Origin: VMCP01 sp964492925
GTDB lineage: Bacteria; Bacteroidota; Bacteroidia; NS11-12g; UBA955
DNA: 36,879 bases
Direction of reading: 5' to 3'
Assembly (NCBI GenBank): GCA_964492925.1
Contig: CAZBMF010000009.1
Location: 1 to 36,879 of the forward strand
A model generated the notes under the pieces. That model ran no database searches. It worked only from the letters and a program-made list of their open reading frames with translations, and was not told where the DNA came from. A program made the translations under genes and the position numbers. Of the stretch, positions 1 through 9,008 are shown piece after piece; the stretch's first letter is position 1, and each line of letters begins with the position of its first letter.

Positions 1-773
1 TTGATGCCCAAGAGGAAGTTCAATTGGCACAAAGAATTAGAGAAGGCGATCAAGCGGCATTAGAGAAGTTGGTAAATGCCAATTTAAGATTCGTGGTTTC
101 CGTTTCAAAACAATATCAGAACCAAGGTTTAACCTTAGGTGATTTGATTAACGAAGGGAATATGGGACTCATCAAAGCGGCTAAAAGATTTGATGAAACG
201 AGAGGTTTTAAATTCATTTCATATGCAGTATGGTGGATTCGTCAAAGCATTTTACAGGCTTTGGCCGATCAAAGTAGAATTGTTCGTCTTCCGTTAAACA
301 AAGTTGGAAGTTTAGGAAGAATTACACAAGCCGCTTCAAGACTTGAGCAGGAATTAGAAAGAGAACCAACTCCACAAGAAATTGCGGAATCATTGGATAT
401 TCCATTGTCTGAAGTTGAAAATGCATTGCGTTCAAGTGGACGTCATTTGAGTATTGATGCTCCATTGGCTGAAGGTGAAGACAATACATTATTGGGGGTA
501 CTCGACAACAACGACGAACCGAATCCAGATATGCCATTGTTGAATGAATCGTTGCAAAACGAAATCAACCGTGTTATTTCTACTCTTACTGAAAAAGAGA
601 GAGATGTATTGAAATATTATTTCGGGTTAGATGGAAATGCGGCTCACACATTGGAAGATATTTCTGAGAAGGTGGGATTAACCAGAGAGCGTGTTCGTCA
701 GATCAAAGAAAAGGCTCTTAGAAGATTACGTAAATCAAGCAAGAGTAAAATTTTAAAAACTTACTTAGGTTAA
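1..773 (+). CDS. rpoD: Housekeeping RNA polymerase sigma-70 factor (RpoD/SigA), 5' truncated
   Basis: This is the primary sigma factor, which directs RNA polymerase to most promoters. The reading frame is open from base 3 (DAQEEVQLAQRI...), so the gene enters from outside the window. By comparison with the ~287-residue Bacteroidota proteins about 30 N-terminal residues are missing. The TTG at base 24 is an ordinary Leu codon, not a start. Visible parts are sigma region 2 (NANLRFVVSVSKQYQNQG, then the GLIKAAKRFDETRGFKF core and YAVWWIRQSI), region 3 (REPTPQEIAESL) and region 4 with its helix-turn-helix (LEDISEKVGLTRERVRQIKEKALRRLR). The family here has no large region 1.1, which is normal for the phylum. 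A strong terminator follows 18 bases after the stop. Identification is essentially certain. Confidence 0.97.
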   Translation, partial: DAQEEVQLAQRIREGDQAALEKLVNANLRFVVSVSKQYQNQGLTLGDLINEGNMGLIKAAKRFDETRGFKFISYAVWWIRQSILQALADQSRIVRLPLNKVGSLGRITQAASRLEQELEREPTPQEIAESLDIPLSEVENALRSSGRHLSIDAPLAEGEDNTLLGVLDNNDEPNPDMPLLNESLQNEINRVISTLTEKERDVLKYYFGLDGNAAHTLEDISEKVGLTRERVRQIKEKALRRLRKSSKSKILKTYLG

Positions 774-790
774 AATATAGACAACTTATA

Positions 791-826
791 AAACGAAAAA
801 GGGGCTTAGAGCCCCTTTTTCGTTTT
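791..826 (+). terminator. Rho-independent terminator of rpoD
   Basis: The stem pairs 791-806 with 810-825, with GGGGCT and AGCCCC at the top of the hairpin and a TAG loop. The A-tract on the left and T-tract on the right make it able to work in both directions. It begins 18 bases after the rpoD stop codon. Confidence 0.9.
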
Positions 827-995
827 ATAGTGAATTTACAAGCTTCAACATACTTAAATATTCCAAAATTGGCATTAATTAAGTTAGCAATACTTAATAT
901 CGGATACACACTGTAGCATCCCCCACCCTCCACAAGGCTTCTATGCATCCTAATTTCAATTAAAATTAAAACAAAGAACAACCAACTATTATTAC
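827..995. other. Non-coding spacer between two back-to-back terminators
   Basis: About 170 bases separate the rpoD terminator from the terminator of the converging adhesin gene. I see no credible coding frame, tRNA or TAnnTTTG box on either strand. The short sequence GCATCC occurs twice (near 916 and 944), too little to call a repeat. The spacer is AT-rich apart from a C-rich patch around 918-932. It may be plain intergenic filler or hold a small RNA; the sequence does not decide. Confidence 0.4.
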
Positions 996-1026
996 GCAAA
1001 AAGGGGGCTCTTAGCCCCCTTTTTGC
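996..1026 (-). terminator. Rho-independent terminator of the PKD adhesin gene
   Basis: A perfect 14-bp stem (996-1009 with 1013-1026) has a 3-base loop and a GGGGGCT/AGCCCCC core flanked by A5 and T5 tracts. It lies 18 bases beyond the stop codon of the minus-strand gene ending at 1045 and can work in both directions. Confidence 0.9.
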
Positions 1027-1044
1027 TATGTTAACCTATAAATA

Positions 1045-4000
1045 TTATTTCAACACTGTTAATGTACCTCGATGAACATAAAGTTTATCATCGATATATC
1101 TAAAATTGATTTCAAAAGCGTAAACTCCTTCCAGGGCGGCAAATCCATCTTTATCTCTTCCATCCCAACCTATGGTAGGATCATTTGATGTGAACATTAT
1201 ATTACCCCATCTGTCGATTACTTTCAAGCTATATTTCCTCAATCCGAATGACGGAACATAACTACCAGGCCAAACATCATTTAAACCATCATTATTTGGA
1301 GAGAATGCATTAGGCAAATGGTATAACAATTCTGGCTTCAAGAAAATCATTTGCGATAAGCTATCATAACATCCTTGATTTGTATAAACAATCAGTTTTG
1401 TTTTGAAATCACCTGTTTTAGAGAAGGTTTTTAACAAAGGTCCCATTTGAAAATCCGTTTGACCATCTTCAAAATACCACTCATAGTGATCCGCACTGGA
1501 ACCGGTATATGTAAATTTCCAATCAGTTTCCAATCCTCTAGACAACAAATATTCGGTATTATAACTTGCAACAGGTTTCGTAAATATTTGAAGTGGCAAA
1601 TCGGTGGCTTTACCCACACAACCCAAATTAGAGGTTACAGTTAACTTCACATTAAAGTTACCCGCTGCCACATAAGTATGAGTTGGATCGGTTTGAGCAC
1701 TTACCATACCGTCTCCAAAATCCCAAGCATACGTAGGGATTCCTACATTTAAATAAAGACTTGATTTAAAATCGACAGGAATTCCTTGGCAAGTATTTTT
1801 CCCGGTGAAGCTCACTACTGGGGTTTCTGCTACATAAATTTTTTCAGCAAATGCACTCACACAATTTTCTGCACTCTTTAGAGTGAGTGTGATAATTTTA
1901 ACCCCTGTATCAACAAATATCTGATCCACTAAAGTTGAACCCGCAACATTTTTCAATGGCTTAGAAATGTTCCAATTATAGGTTACACCATTTGCACTAT
2001 TTTCATTGGAAATATTGGTAAATACAAATCGATTGTTTTGCAAACATTGCACCAACGTATTCACTCTAAATTCGGCGTAAGGAACAGCAAAAACCCTGAT
2101 TGGTTTTGTGATAGAATCAGAACAACCATCAGAAGTTGAAACCACCAATTTTACATTTTTGGTACCTGGAGTGGCAAATGTTTTACCGGTATAAGTTGAT
2201 GTGTTGGCAGTAACTCCGTCACCAAAATCCCACTTCACGGAATAAGCAGATCCGAAAACCGTTTTATCGGTAAAATTGAATAATTGAGAATAAAAACAAG
2301 CGGTGTCTTTATTGGTAATAAAAGCTGGGGTTGGGCTGTTTACCACTTTCGCTGTTGTAGAGGAAGTATCCCAACATCCTGAATTACTTGTAACTTTATG
2401 TTTTACCCAATAGGTTTTCACAGCGGTGTATGAATGATCTAAGGAATCAGAAGTACTCGTTGCTCCATCTCCAAGATCCCAATCATGGGTTAATTTCTCA
2501 GCTGAAACCCAAGCGTTTTTCATCACAAAATGGAATTTATTATTTGTAAAGCACTGAGTTGCATCTTCCGGATTAATTTTAGCATCCGGATTTGCTTTTA
2601 CAACAAAATTCCTTTGGAATGAATCCATACATCCGTATGTGGTTTTGGCAATCACTTTGGCCCAATATGTACCGGCTTGACTAAAGGATTTGCCCGGCAC
2701 TATTTTAGCATAAGCGTTGGTACCATCACTAAAAAACCAATCACTTCTTGCAGTTAATGAATTACCAGTAGGCGCTACACTCATATCCTTAAAATCAAAG
2801 AAATGCGTTTTAAAACAGAAATTAGAATCTGTAACTTCAAACGCCGCCTTTGGCTCAGGAGCTACATAAACCGTGGCAATAGCCGTATCCAAACAGTTTT
2901 TATCGGTATTGGTAATCAGAATAATTTTTTTGAACCCGGTATCGGCATATGTAATTTTAGTAATTGATCCTTGATTGTTTATAGTGGTTCCATTTACAAT
3001 CCATTTGTCGGTAAAGGTCCCAGCTGGAATGGTTGAATTATCATCAAATTGAAATTCATTCTGCTTGAAACACAGATTCACTATTTTAGAGCCAATTACT
3101 GTTTTAGCTAAAGGATGGACAATATATGTTGTATCGGCTGTATCTCTGCATAAATAAATTGACTCAGTAATCAATCGAATTCCAAATGTATCGTAATTTT
3201 TGTAGCTATGAGTTGCCAATCTACTCACTAATGTATCCAAGGTACCATCACCAAAATTCCAATATGATTTACCAATTCCTTGGGCAGAATAACTAGAATC
3301 TACAACTGTTGTAATTCTTTTTTGACAGGCATAAGGATTTGGGAAATTAACTTTAGCTATTGGGAAAGGATAAACAACCAAAGCAGTGTCTAAAGTATCC
3401 TTACAACCTTTTTTAGACTCAACGATATATCGAATATTATTTGACGACAATGAGTCAAAATGATACATGAATCGGTTAGCAGTGGACGTGATAATTTTAT
3501 TTTTATAATTATCTACCAAACGCCAAGATTGATTTTTCAATCCATCATTTTTGTAAATTGTACCATCGGAAAGAGAAAAATAGTTTTGCTGGTAACAACG
3601 GTTCAATGTATCATAGCTTATTTTGGCAATAATTGGATCTGCTCTTCTCACAAATGTGGTGTCTTGAGCAACGCAATTGGTTGATGTATCGGTAACTTTA
3701 ACCCAAACTTTTTTGTCTGTAGTTACATTCTGGTAACTCAATTTTGATCCATCTTGCCATTGATAAATAAATTTAGTAGACGTTGGTGCCTGAATTTTAA
3801 CATTCAATGTATTTGCACACTGGGTGGTTGTGTCTGGTAGGTTCAGGTAAGGGCCAGGTGACACTGTTAAAATTTTACTACGAACAATTGTATCATCTAC
3901 CCCACAAGAATTGGCTACCACAGATTTCATCACTACATAATAGGTTCCAATTTTAGAAAATTTATGTGTAACTTGAGTTCCCCATTCTGGTGCCGATCCA

Positions 4001-5568
4001 TCACCAAATTCCCATTTGATACCCTTAACAGTTTTTGAACTGATTGATTTCAATGTAACGGGTTCTGAGGGACATTTACCATTACGAGTAATTGAAAAAT
4101 CGTATTCAATATTTTCAAACAAAGCACCCGCTGAATAAGAATAACTTTCATAAGGACCAACGCCATAGGCAATAACGATCATTCCACTATCGCATTCTAT
4201 CACATTAGAACTTGGATTTGATACTGCAACTTGTGCATAAGCATATTTTCCCGCAGGATTAGCAACATTTGTAAATGCTGTTGTAGCCAATTTTGTACCA
4301 TTCACAAATACTGCATTTTTTGCTGTTTGGTCAATGATAATATTCACCCAATGTTTATTCATATTGGATGTTGTTGCTGTACCCACAATGGTTTTAATCA
4401 GACGCTGATTAATATCTGGAGAAATAAATACTGCCGGATCACCATTGTTTCCTGTTAAACCACTACAAACACCATTTTTCATAAACTGTGCTACATAAGC
4501 TGGTTTGTCTGTGGTAATATAAACTGGGGTAGCGGTGGTAATATGATCGTAAATCCATTGTCCTTTAGTAGCAATTGTTGTTACCAGAGTACCATTTTTA
4601 TATACTTTGGTATTGTCTTGGGAAGCAATTACTTTGTAAGCATAGCCACCTGTTTGACCACTAAAAGGAGTTAGAATATAATTTTTACCTAAAGCAACAG
4701 TAGGAAGAACTTGGGTATATAAATGATCTCGGCCATTAACACCACCGCCACAATTTCCTTTTGTTACATGCGCTGAACGATTACCAGAAAAGACGTTAAT
4801 CTTTCCACAGCCATTTATAACGCGGATTCTAGTTCCTGTTAAGTCACCATTCTTAGCGCCAGTTGAACCCCATGAAGTTGCGGCTGGATCAGTGTTGTTT
4901 GTACCAGTAGCCGCTACAGACTGAACTTGATAAACTTGACCTTTTACCATAGTGATAGTATAAGGAGTACCCGCCGCATTCCCCCCTTTTGTAGGAACGC
5001 TTGGTGTAATCTCTACAGTAACATTATTATCCATAGAAATTACAACAAATTCACTTTCACCATATGAAGATGTAACATTTGGGAATGTCCCTGTTGGAGC
5101 ATTTGGAGGGAAAGAAACCACAAAATATTCCGGAGCCGCCGGAATACTTTCATAAGGCAATATGAATGTTCCATCGGAGCGGTTTAGCTCAAGATTCATA
5201 CAGTAAACATTCACCGGATCTTTAGCCACAATTCTCAGCCCTCGTTTACTGTTCAAGTTCGCTGAATTAAATTCAGAGCCCACTGGGTAATAAAAATTCA
5301 CATCAACTGCAATTCTATTCACCTTATTGGCCTGTATGGTATAACTCACCGATGAACCTGTAAGCCTTGGATTGTCCAAAACCAAGGTTGTGTTAATTGG
5401 AGAAGTCACGAAGATCAACAAGGTATCAGGATAACCACCATTTCTGGTTTCCATCTCCATAAAACTCATGTAAAAAGTTTTTCCCGTTGATGAAATTTGA
5501 GCATCAGATTTCTGGACAAATCCCAGAAAAAACAAACACACAATTAAAAATTTATTTAGTTTAGTCAT
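1045..5568 (-). CDS. Large secreted adhesin: IgGFc-binding-type N-terminus, PKD repeats, gliding-motility C-terminal domain
   Basis: This 1507-residue protein should be exported and displayed on the cell surface through the T9SS. It has a signal peptide (residues 1-23, ending KSDA, then QISS). Residues about 30-440 resemble the IgGFc-binding N-terminal domain, with motifs such as FYMSFMEMETRNGG, VYCMNLE and PAYVAQFMKNG. At least seven PKD-type modules follow, recognised by FGDG-like cores (near residues 522, 772, 950, 1034, 1117, 1287 and 1365) and paired Cys residues. The last ~90 residues (LPNAFSPNNDGLNDVWPGSY..., YSLKVIDRWGNIMF, GWDGRDKDG, GVYAF) are the gliding motility-associated C-terminal domain, a T9SS type B signal. 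The length suits an adhesin or matrix protein. The ligand is unknown, and immunoglobulin binding should not be assumed from the domain name. The gene stands alone, with its own terminator and a palindrome-rich leader. Confidence 0.88.
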   Translation of the reverse strand: MTKLNKFLIVCLFFLGFVQKSDAQISSTGKTFYMSFMEMETRNGGYPDTLLIFVTSPINTTLVLDNPRLTGSSVSYTIQANKVNRIAVDVNFYYPVGSEFNSANLNSKRGLRIVAKDPVNVYCMNLELNRSDGTFILPYESIPAAPEYFVVSFPPNAPTGTFPNVTSSYGESEFVVISMDNNVTVEITPSVPTKGGNAAGTPYTITMVKGQVYQVQSVAATGTNNTDPAATSWGSTGAKNGDLTGTRIRVINGCGKINVFSGNRSAHVTKGNCGGGVNGRDHLYTQVLPTVALGKNYILTPFSGQTGGYAYKVIASQDNTKVYKNGTLVTTIATKGQWIYDHITTATPVYITTDKPAYVAQFMKNGVCSGLTGNNGDPAVFISPDINQRLIKTIVGTATTSNMNKHWVNIIIDQTAKNAVFVNGTKLATTAFTNVANPAGKYAYAQVAVSNPSSNVIECDSGMIVIAYGVGPYESYSYSAGALFENIEYDFSITRNGKCPSEPVTLKSISSKTVKGIKWEFGDGSAPEWGTQVTHKFSKIGTYYVVMKSVVANSCGVDDTIVRSKILTVSPGPYLNLPDTTTQCANTLNVKIQAPTSTKFIYQWQDGSKLSYQNVTTDKKVWVKVTDTSTNCVAQDTTFVRRADPIIAKISYDTLNRCYQQNYFSLSDGTIYKNDGLKNQSWRLVDNYKNKIITSTANRFMYHFDSLSSNNIRYIVESKKGCKDTLDTALVVYPFPIAKVNFPNPYACQKRITTVVDSSYSAQGIGKSYWNFGDGTLDTLVSRLATHSYKNYDTFGIRLITESIYLCRDTADTTYIVHPLAKTVIGSKIVNLCFKQNEFQFDDNSTIPAGTFTDKWIVNGTTINNQGSITKITYADTGFKKIILITNTDKNCLDTAIATVYVAPEPKAAFEVTDSNFCFKTHFFDFKDMSVAPTGNSLTARSDWFFSDGTNAYAKIVPGKSFSQAGTYWAKVIAKTTYGCMDSFQRNFVVKANPDAKINPEDATQCFTNNKFHFVMKNAWVSAEKLTHDWDLGDGATSTSDSLDHSYTAVKTYWVKHKVTSNSGCWDTSSTTAKVVNSPTPAFITNKDTACFYSQLFNFTDKTVFGSAYSVKWDFGDGVTANTSTYTGKTFATPGTKNVKLVVSTSDGCSDSITKPIRVFAVPYAEFRVNTLVQCLQNNRFVFTNISNENSANGVTYNWNISKPLKNVAGSTLVDQIFVDTGVKIITLTLKSAENCVSAFAEKIYVAETPVVSFTGKNTCQGIPVDFKSSLYLNVGIPTYAWDFGDGMVSAQTDPTHTYVAAGNFNVKLTVTSNLGCVGKATDLPLQIFTKPVASYNTEYLLSRGLETDWKFTYTGSSADHYEWYFEDGQTDFQMGPLLKTFSKTGDFKTKLIVYTNQGCYDSLSQMIFLKPELLYHLPNAFSPNNDGLNDVWPGSYVPSFGLRKYSLKVIDRWGNIMFTSNDPTIGWDGRDKDGFAALEGVYAFEINFRYIDDKLYVHRGTLTVLK

Positions 5569-5594
5569 TTTAGTTTAGTATTTTGCCTTGGCTC

Positions 5595-5630
5595 GCGCTT
5601 TAAGACTTTGTCTTAAAACACAAAAAGCGC
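5595..5630 (-). promoter_or_regulatory. Nested hairpin in the leader of the adhesin gene
   Basis: An outer 7-bp stem (GCGCTTT 5595-5601 with AAAGCGC 5624-5630) encloses an inner 6-bp stem (TAAGAC 5601-5606 with GTCTTA 5610-5615, loop TTT); the two stems share base 5601. It starts 27 bases upstream of the adhesin start codon. No T-tract follows on the minus strand, so it is a leader structure or DNA site rather than a terminator. Confidence 0.5.
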
Positions 5631-5631
5631 C

Positions 5632-5657
5632 ATATTATTTTGTTAACAAAATAATAT
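5632..5657. promoter_or_regulatory. Perfect 26-bp palindrome upstream of the adhesin gene
   Basis: The 26 bases from 5632 to 5657 equal their own reverse complement. The centre is GTTAAC and the arms are ATATTATTTT. With no spacer it looks like an operator for a dimeric DNA-binding protein rather than an RNA hairpin. On the minus strand it contains TTATTTTG, one mismatch from the TAnnTTTG -7 box, about 75 bases from the adhesin start codon. Binding here could therefore block the promoter. The structure is plain in the sequence; its role is inferred. Confidence 0.55.
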
Positions 5658-5690
5658 AACAATACTATGACAATTTAAAAAGGAGTGTCG

Positions 5691-5707
5691 TTGTCTTTAA
5701 TAGACAA
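5691..5707. repeat. Short inverted repeat, TTGTCT/AGACAA
   Basis: Six-base arms (5691-5696 and 5702-5707) are separated by 5 bases. It lies in the same crowded gap as the 26-bp palindrome. Confidence 0.45.
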
Positions 5708-5736
5708 AAATCAAAAATAATGTCATTGCTATGACA
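5708..5736 (-). terminator. Possible terminator downstream of mnmA
   Basis: On the minus strand the arms TGTCAT and ATGACA (5731-5736 and 5721-5726) with a 4-base loop are followed by a T-rich stretch (TTATTTTTGATTTTT). It begins 24 bases beyond the mnmA stop codon, where a terminator is expected. The stem is short and AT-rich. It also matches the TGNCA pattern seen near grpE-dnaJ, so a protein-binding site is an alternative. Confidence 0.4.
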
Positions 5737-5760
5737 CTGACTAAAGAATTTAATAATTAC

Positions 5761-6957
5761 TTAAGATATCACACCACTAAAAACCAATTCATCGCTAAGG
5801 TATACTGCGGCAAACTGTCCAGAAGTTACAGACTTCTTTAGTCCCTCAAAATGAATACAAATATCACCATTAGGGAGCTCGATTAACTTGCAACCAAATA
5901 ATTCTTGTCTATATCTGATTCTACACTTTAGAATATTGGATTGAAGCACATTTGTTTTCATCGAAGGCCTTACCCAATGCACATCTGAAGCGGATACAAT
6001 CAAACCAGCACTAAACAAACCTGGATGATCTTCGCCTTGACCTACATAAATTAAATTATTGACCACATCGGTTTGAAGAACAAACAGCGGCTTCGGTTTA
6101 CCACCAATATTCAATCCTTTGCGTTGTCCAATTGTATAAAAATGAGCACCTTGATGTTGACCAATTACCTTACCGTCGTCCTTTGAAAAAAACAACTTTG
6201 ATAATTTCTGCTCTTGATCTGATTCTTTATTCGTTAGCAAATCTAAATGAGCTTTAAGTTTTGGTAATTCTGCATCAATTTCAATCACATCACCTGTTTT
6301 TACTTGAAGTTGTTGTTGTAAAAATTCGGGTAAACTCACTTTCCCAATGAAGCATAATCCTTGAGAATCTTTTTTGGATGCAGTTACAAGTTGTTGTTGC
6401 TCAGCAATTTTCCTTACCTCAGGCTTCAACATCCCTCCAATTGGAAACAAGGCCTTAGACAATTGAAATTGGTTTAATTGACATAGGAAATAGCTTTGAT
6501 CTTTATTGGGATCCAATCCTGCTACCAACTGATATTCAACACCATCATTTGATTGAATTTCTCTTTTCTGAACATAATGTCCAGTAGCCACAAAATCGGC
6601 ACCAAGTTTCAATGCATTGTCTAAAAAAATATCAAATTTAATTTCACGGTTACAAAGCACATCTGGGTTGGGGGTTCTACCGGCTTCATATTCATTGAAC
6701 ATATAGTCCACAATACGTTGCTTATATTCAGCGCTTAAATCAATTACTTGAAATGGTATACCAAGTTGCTCCGCAACCATCATGGCATCTCTACTGTCGT
6801 CAATCCAAGGACATTCATCTTCTAAGGTAACTGAAGCATCATTCCAATTCCTCATAAACAAACCCACAACATCGTGTCCTTGTTCTTTCAACAAATAAGC
6901 GGCAACGGAGCTATCAACTCCCCCACTCATTCCGATAACTACCCTAGACTTTTTCAT
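5761..6957 (-). CDS. mnmA: tRNA-specific 2-thiouridylase MnmA
   Basis: MnmA thiolates U34 of the Glu, Gln and Lys tRNAs, using ATP to adenylate the uridine and a relayed persulfide sulfur. The PP-loop ATP motif SGGVDSS is at residues 11-17. The catalytic Cys pair is present: Cys102 (TPNPDVLCNREIKF) and Cys202 (DSQGLCFIGK), as is GHYVQ near 127. At 398 residues it is slightly longer than the ~360-370 of E. coli-type enzymes. The extra length lies around 225-255, a charged and probably loop-like segment (TNKESDQEQKLSKLFFSKDD). The start codon overlaps the stop of the upstream gene by one base (TAATG), so translation is probably coupled to it. Confidence 0.96.
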   Translation of the reverse strand: MKKSRVVIGMSGGVDSSVAAYLLKEQGHDVVGLFMRNWNDASVTLEDECPWIDDSRDAMMVAEQLGIPFQVIDLSAEYKQRIVDYMFNEYEAGRTPNPDVLCNREIKFDIFLDNALKLGADFVATGHYVQKREIQSNDGVEYQLVAGLDPNKDQSYFLCQLNQFQLSKALFPIGGMLKPEVRKIAEQQQLVTASKKDSQGLCFIGKVSLPEFLQQQLQVKTGDVIEIDAELPKLKAHLDLLTNKESDQEQKLSKLFFSKDDGKVIGQHQGAHFYTIGQRKGLNIGGKPKPLFVLQTDVVNNLIYVGQGEDHPGLFSAGLIVSASDVHWVRPSMKTNVLQSNILKCRIRYRQELFGCKLIELPNGDICIHFEGLKKSVTSGQFAAVYLSDELVFSGVIS

Positions 6958-8996
6958 TAAATTTTACCTAACCACTTTCTTAAAAACCAATCACCTGAAA
7001 ACAACAGAGCAATCAATACGAGAACATAAAATATTTGCATAAAGGACAAACTCACCGTTTGAATCACAATTCGTTCTGATTTCAAAGCCATTGATTCCAA
7101 TTTTGATAATAATTTTATCAATTCATTGGATTGATAAAAATCCCCGTTAAACCTGGTACTCAAGACCTTTAGCTGACCAAAATTGGCAACAGAATTAACA
7201 GCCTCAATTCCTAATTTTGAAACATTCACTATAACCTCATCAAAAACCTCTGGTTTATCTGACAATTCGGCACGTAATTTCACCAATCCATGTTGTGATG
7301 CCAACAAGTTGGATTTGTAAAAACTCACCGATTTAGTTAAAGCAATTTCCTTCTTTTTCGAAAGTGAATCAATGAGATAAAGCTTCACATTTCCAGCAAA
7401 TGAGGGCAACCCTGCTTTGTCATAATGAGTAACAAGTATTGGGTAATTCATTCCTTGAATCCACTCCCTCTCTTGAATTGAAATTTTCAATTCTTTTTGC
7501 TTTTGGCCAGCTGCAGCCAGCCACAGCATATTTTTACTCAACCAATCATCAAAAACAACTGATTCTCCACCAATGCGTTGTTCATTCATGCGCCAACGCC
7601 ATACTCCCGTTCCAAAAAACCAAGCAGATCTTTGGGTTTGATTTTCAACCAATCCCATCAACGGGAAATCGGTAGAAATTCCATTCCACTTTTGTTTCAA
7701 TTGAATTTGAAAAGATGAGGGTAAAGTTAACTTAGTGAGAGGAGTTTGAACAGCCCCAAAAGATTTCCATTTTTTAACATCTTGCTCAAGGGAAAATGCA
7801 CCAAAGCTATTTGATAATTCTGAGGTAACTTCTTGAAATTGAGAAAATGGAAAACTCAAAGTTTGATTGAGGGCCAATCCTAAAGCATCAAAGGCGAAAG
7901 CATTTTCAGCAAACAACCACATTGGTTTTTGCAGTTGTAATAAATTTTTAACTGATTCTAGCTCTTTTTTATTTGAGGGATATCCGTGCAATACATAAAC
8001 ATCACCATTATTTCTTATTCCAGAAGTGCCTGCATAAACAGAAATTTCATTTTGCACCTTTGATTCCAAAGCCAACTTAATGGCCTTTATATCTGGATGA
8101 GGCTTAGCATAAACCAAATGAATGTTCTTTTTTTCATCAACTACTTGAACCCAAATATTTTTAATGTTATTATTGGAATTCTTCTCGGCTGTATTGCCTT
8201 TTACTTCAACAGAATATTGAACCCAACCAAGTTTCGAAGGTGATATATCAAACGTAATTTTTGTCCAATCGATTTCTCGATTTGGAATCCAAACTTCTTT
8301 TTGAATCACATTTCCGTTTTCTCTGATGAGCACTGAGACATTTCCTTTGGGGTATTTTTCGCATCTTAGAGAAGTTTCTAATACAAATTTATTTTGTTTA
8401 TAAACAAATTCATTCCCAATAACAGACTGTACAGATAAATCAGGAAACTGCGTGGTGTCGCCAACGCCCACTACAAAAAGCGGCAAAGAGGATGAATTTT
8501 GTATAAACCCAGGTAATTTACCTTGGTTAAAAATACCATCAGATATTAAAATTCCAGCGGCTACTGATTCATCTTTCGATAGTTGTTGAAAATGCGAACC
8601 AACTTCATCAATTCGTGTAATTTGTTTGTCGCGTTCCAACATTGTAACATTTTCTTGATAAACGTCTCCAGAGAACTTAAAATATTTCAATTCAACAGAT
8701 TCCCCAAATTTAAGTTTTAGCAGAGAATCCAGCTGGAATTTCTTCCCAGATGAAGCACTATCACAAGACAAACTTGCGTCGCGATAAATCAACAATTTAG
8801 GTTTGAGTGTGGTGTTTTTTTGGTAGGTTATTACTGGAGAAAACAACAGTAAAACGAGCAAGAACGTACCTAAAAAACGCAAAAAAAGAGCAACCTTCCA
8901 CAGATTGCTCTTTTTAATTTCGTCTTTATACAAAAAATAGGCGGATATCCCAGATACAATGATAGAGATTAAAATTGCATACAAAGGGATGTCCAT
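6957..8996 (-). CDS. Membrane-anchored VWA-like protein of unknown function
   Basis: The 679-residue protein has two N-terminal membrane segments (about 4-22 and 34-58) and one near the C-terminus (about 653-672), leaving some 590 residues on one side, presumably the periplasm. After the second segment comes KLLIYRDASLSCDS. DASLS (73-77) fits the DxSxS metal-ion site of VWA domains, and GILISDGIFNQG (148-159) fits the second conserved VWA strand. The layout resembles large membrane VWA proteins found in Bacteroidota, distantly related to the Bat/aerotolerance group, but I do not recognise a named family. There is no MoxR ATPase beside it, which the Bat group usually has. It is translationally coupled to mnmA, though no functional link is evident. 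Confidence 0.6.
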   Translation of the reverse strand: MDIPLYAILISIIVSGISAYFLYKDEIKKSNLWKVALFLRFLGTFLLVLLLFSPVITYQKNTTLKPKLLIYRDASLSCDSASSGKKFQLDSLLKLKFGESVELKYFKFSGDVYQENVTMLERDKQITRIDEVGSHFQQLSKDESVAAGILISDGIFNQGKLPGFIQNSSSLPLFVVGVGDTTQFPDLSVQSVIGNEFVYKQNKFVLETSLRCEKYPKGNVSVLIRENGNVIQKEVWIPNREIDWTKITFDISPSKLGWVQYSVEVKGNTAEKNSNNNIKNIWVQVVDEKKNIHLVYAKPHPDIKAIKLALESKVQNEISVYAGTSGIRNNGDVYVLHGYPSNKKELESVKNLLQLQKPMWLFAENAFAFDALGLALNQTLSFPFSQFQEVTSELSNSFGAFSLEQDVKKWKSFGAVQTPLTKLTLPSSFQIQLKQKWNGISTDFPLMGLVENQTQRSAWFFGTGVWRWRMNEQRIGGESVVFDDWLSKNMLWLAAAGQKQKELKISIQEREWIQGMNYPILVTHYDKAGLPSFAGNVKLYLIDSLSKKKEIALTKSVSFYKSNLLASQHGLVKLRAELSDKPEVFDEVIVNVSKLGIEAVNSVANFGQLKVLSTRFNGDFYQSNELIKLLSKLESMALKSERIVIQTVSLSFMQIFYVLVLIALLFSGDWFLRKWLGKI

Positions 8997-9008
8997 AATG
9001 CCCTAAAA

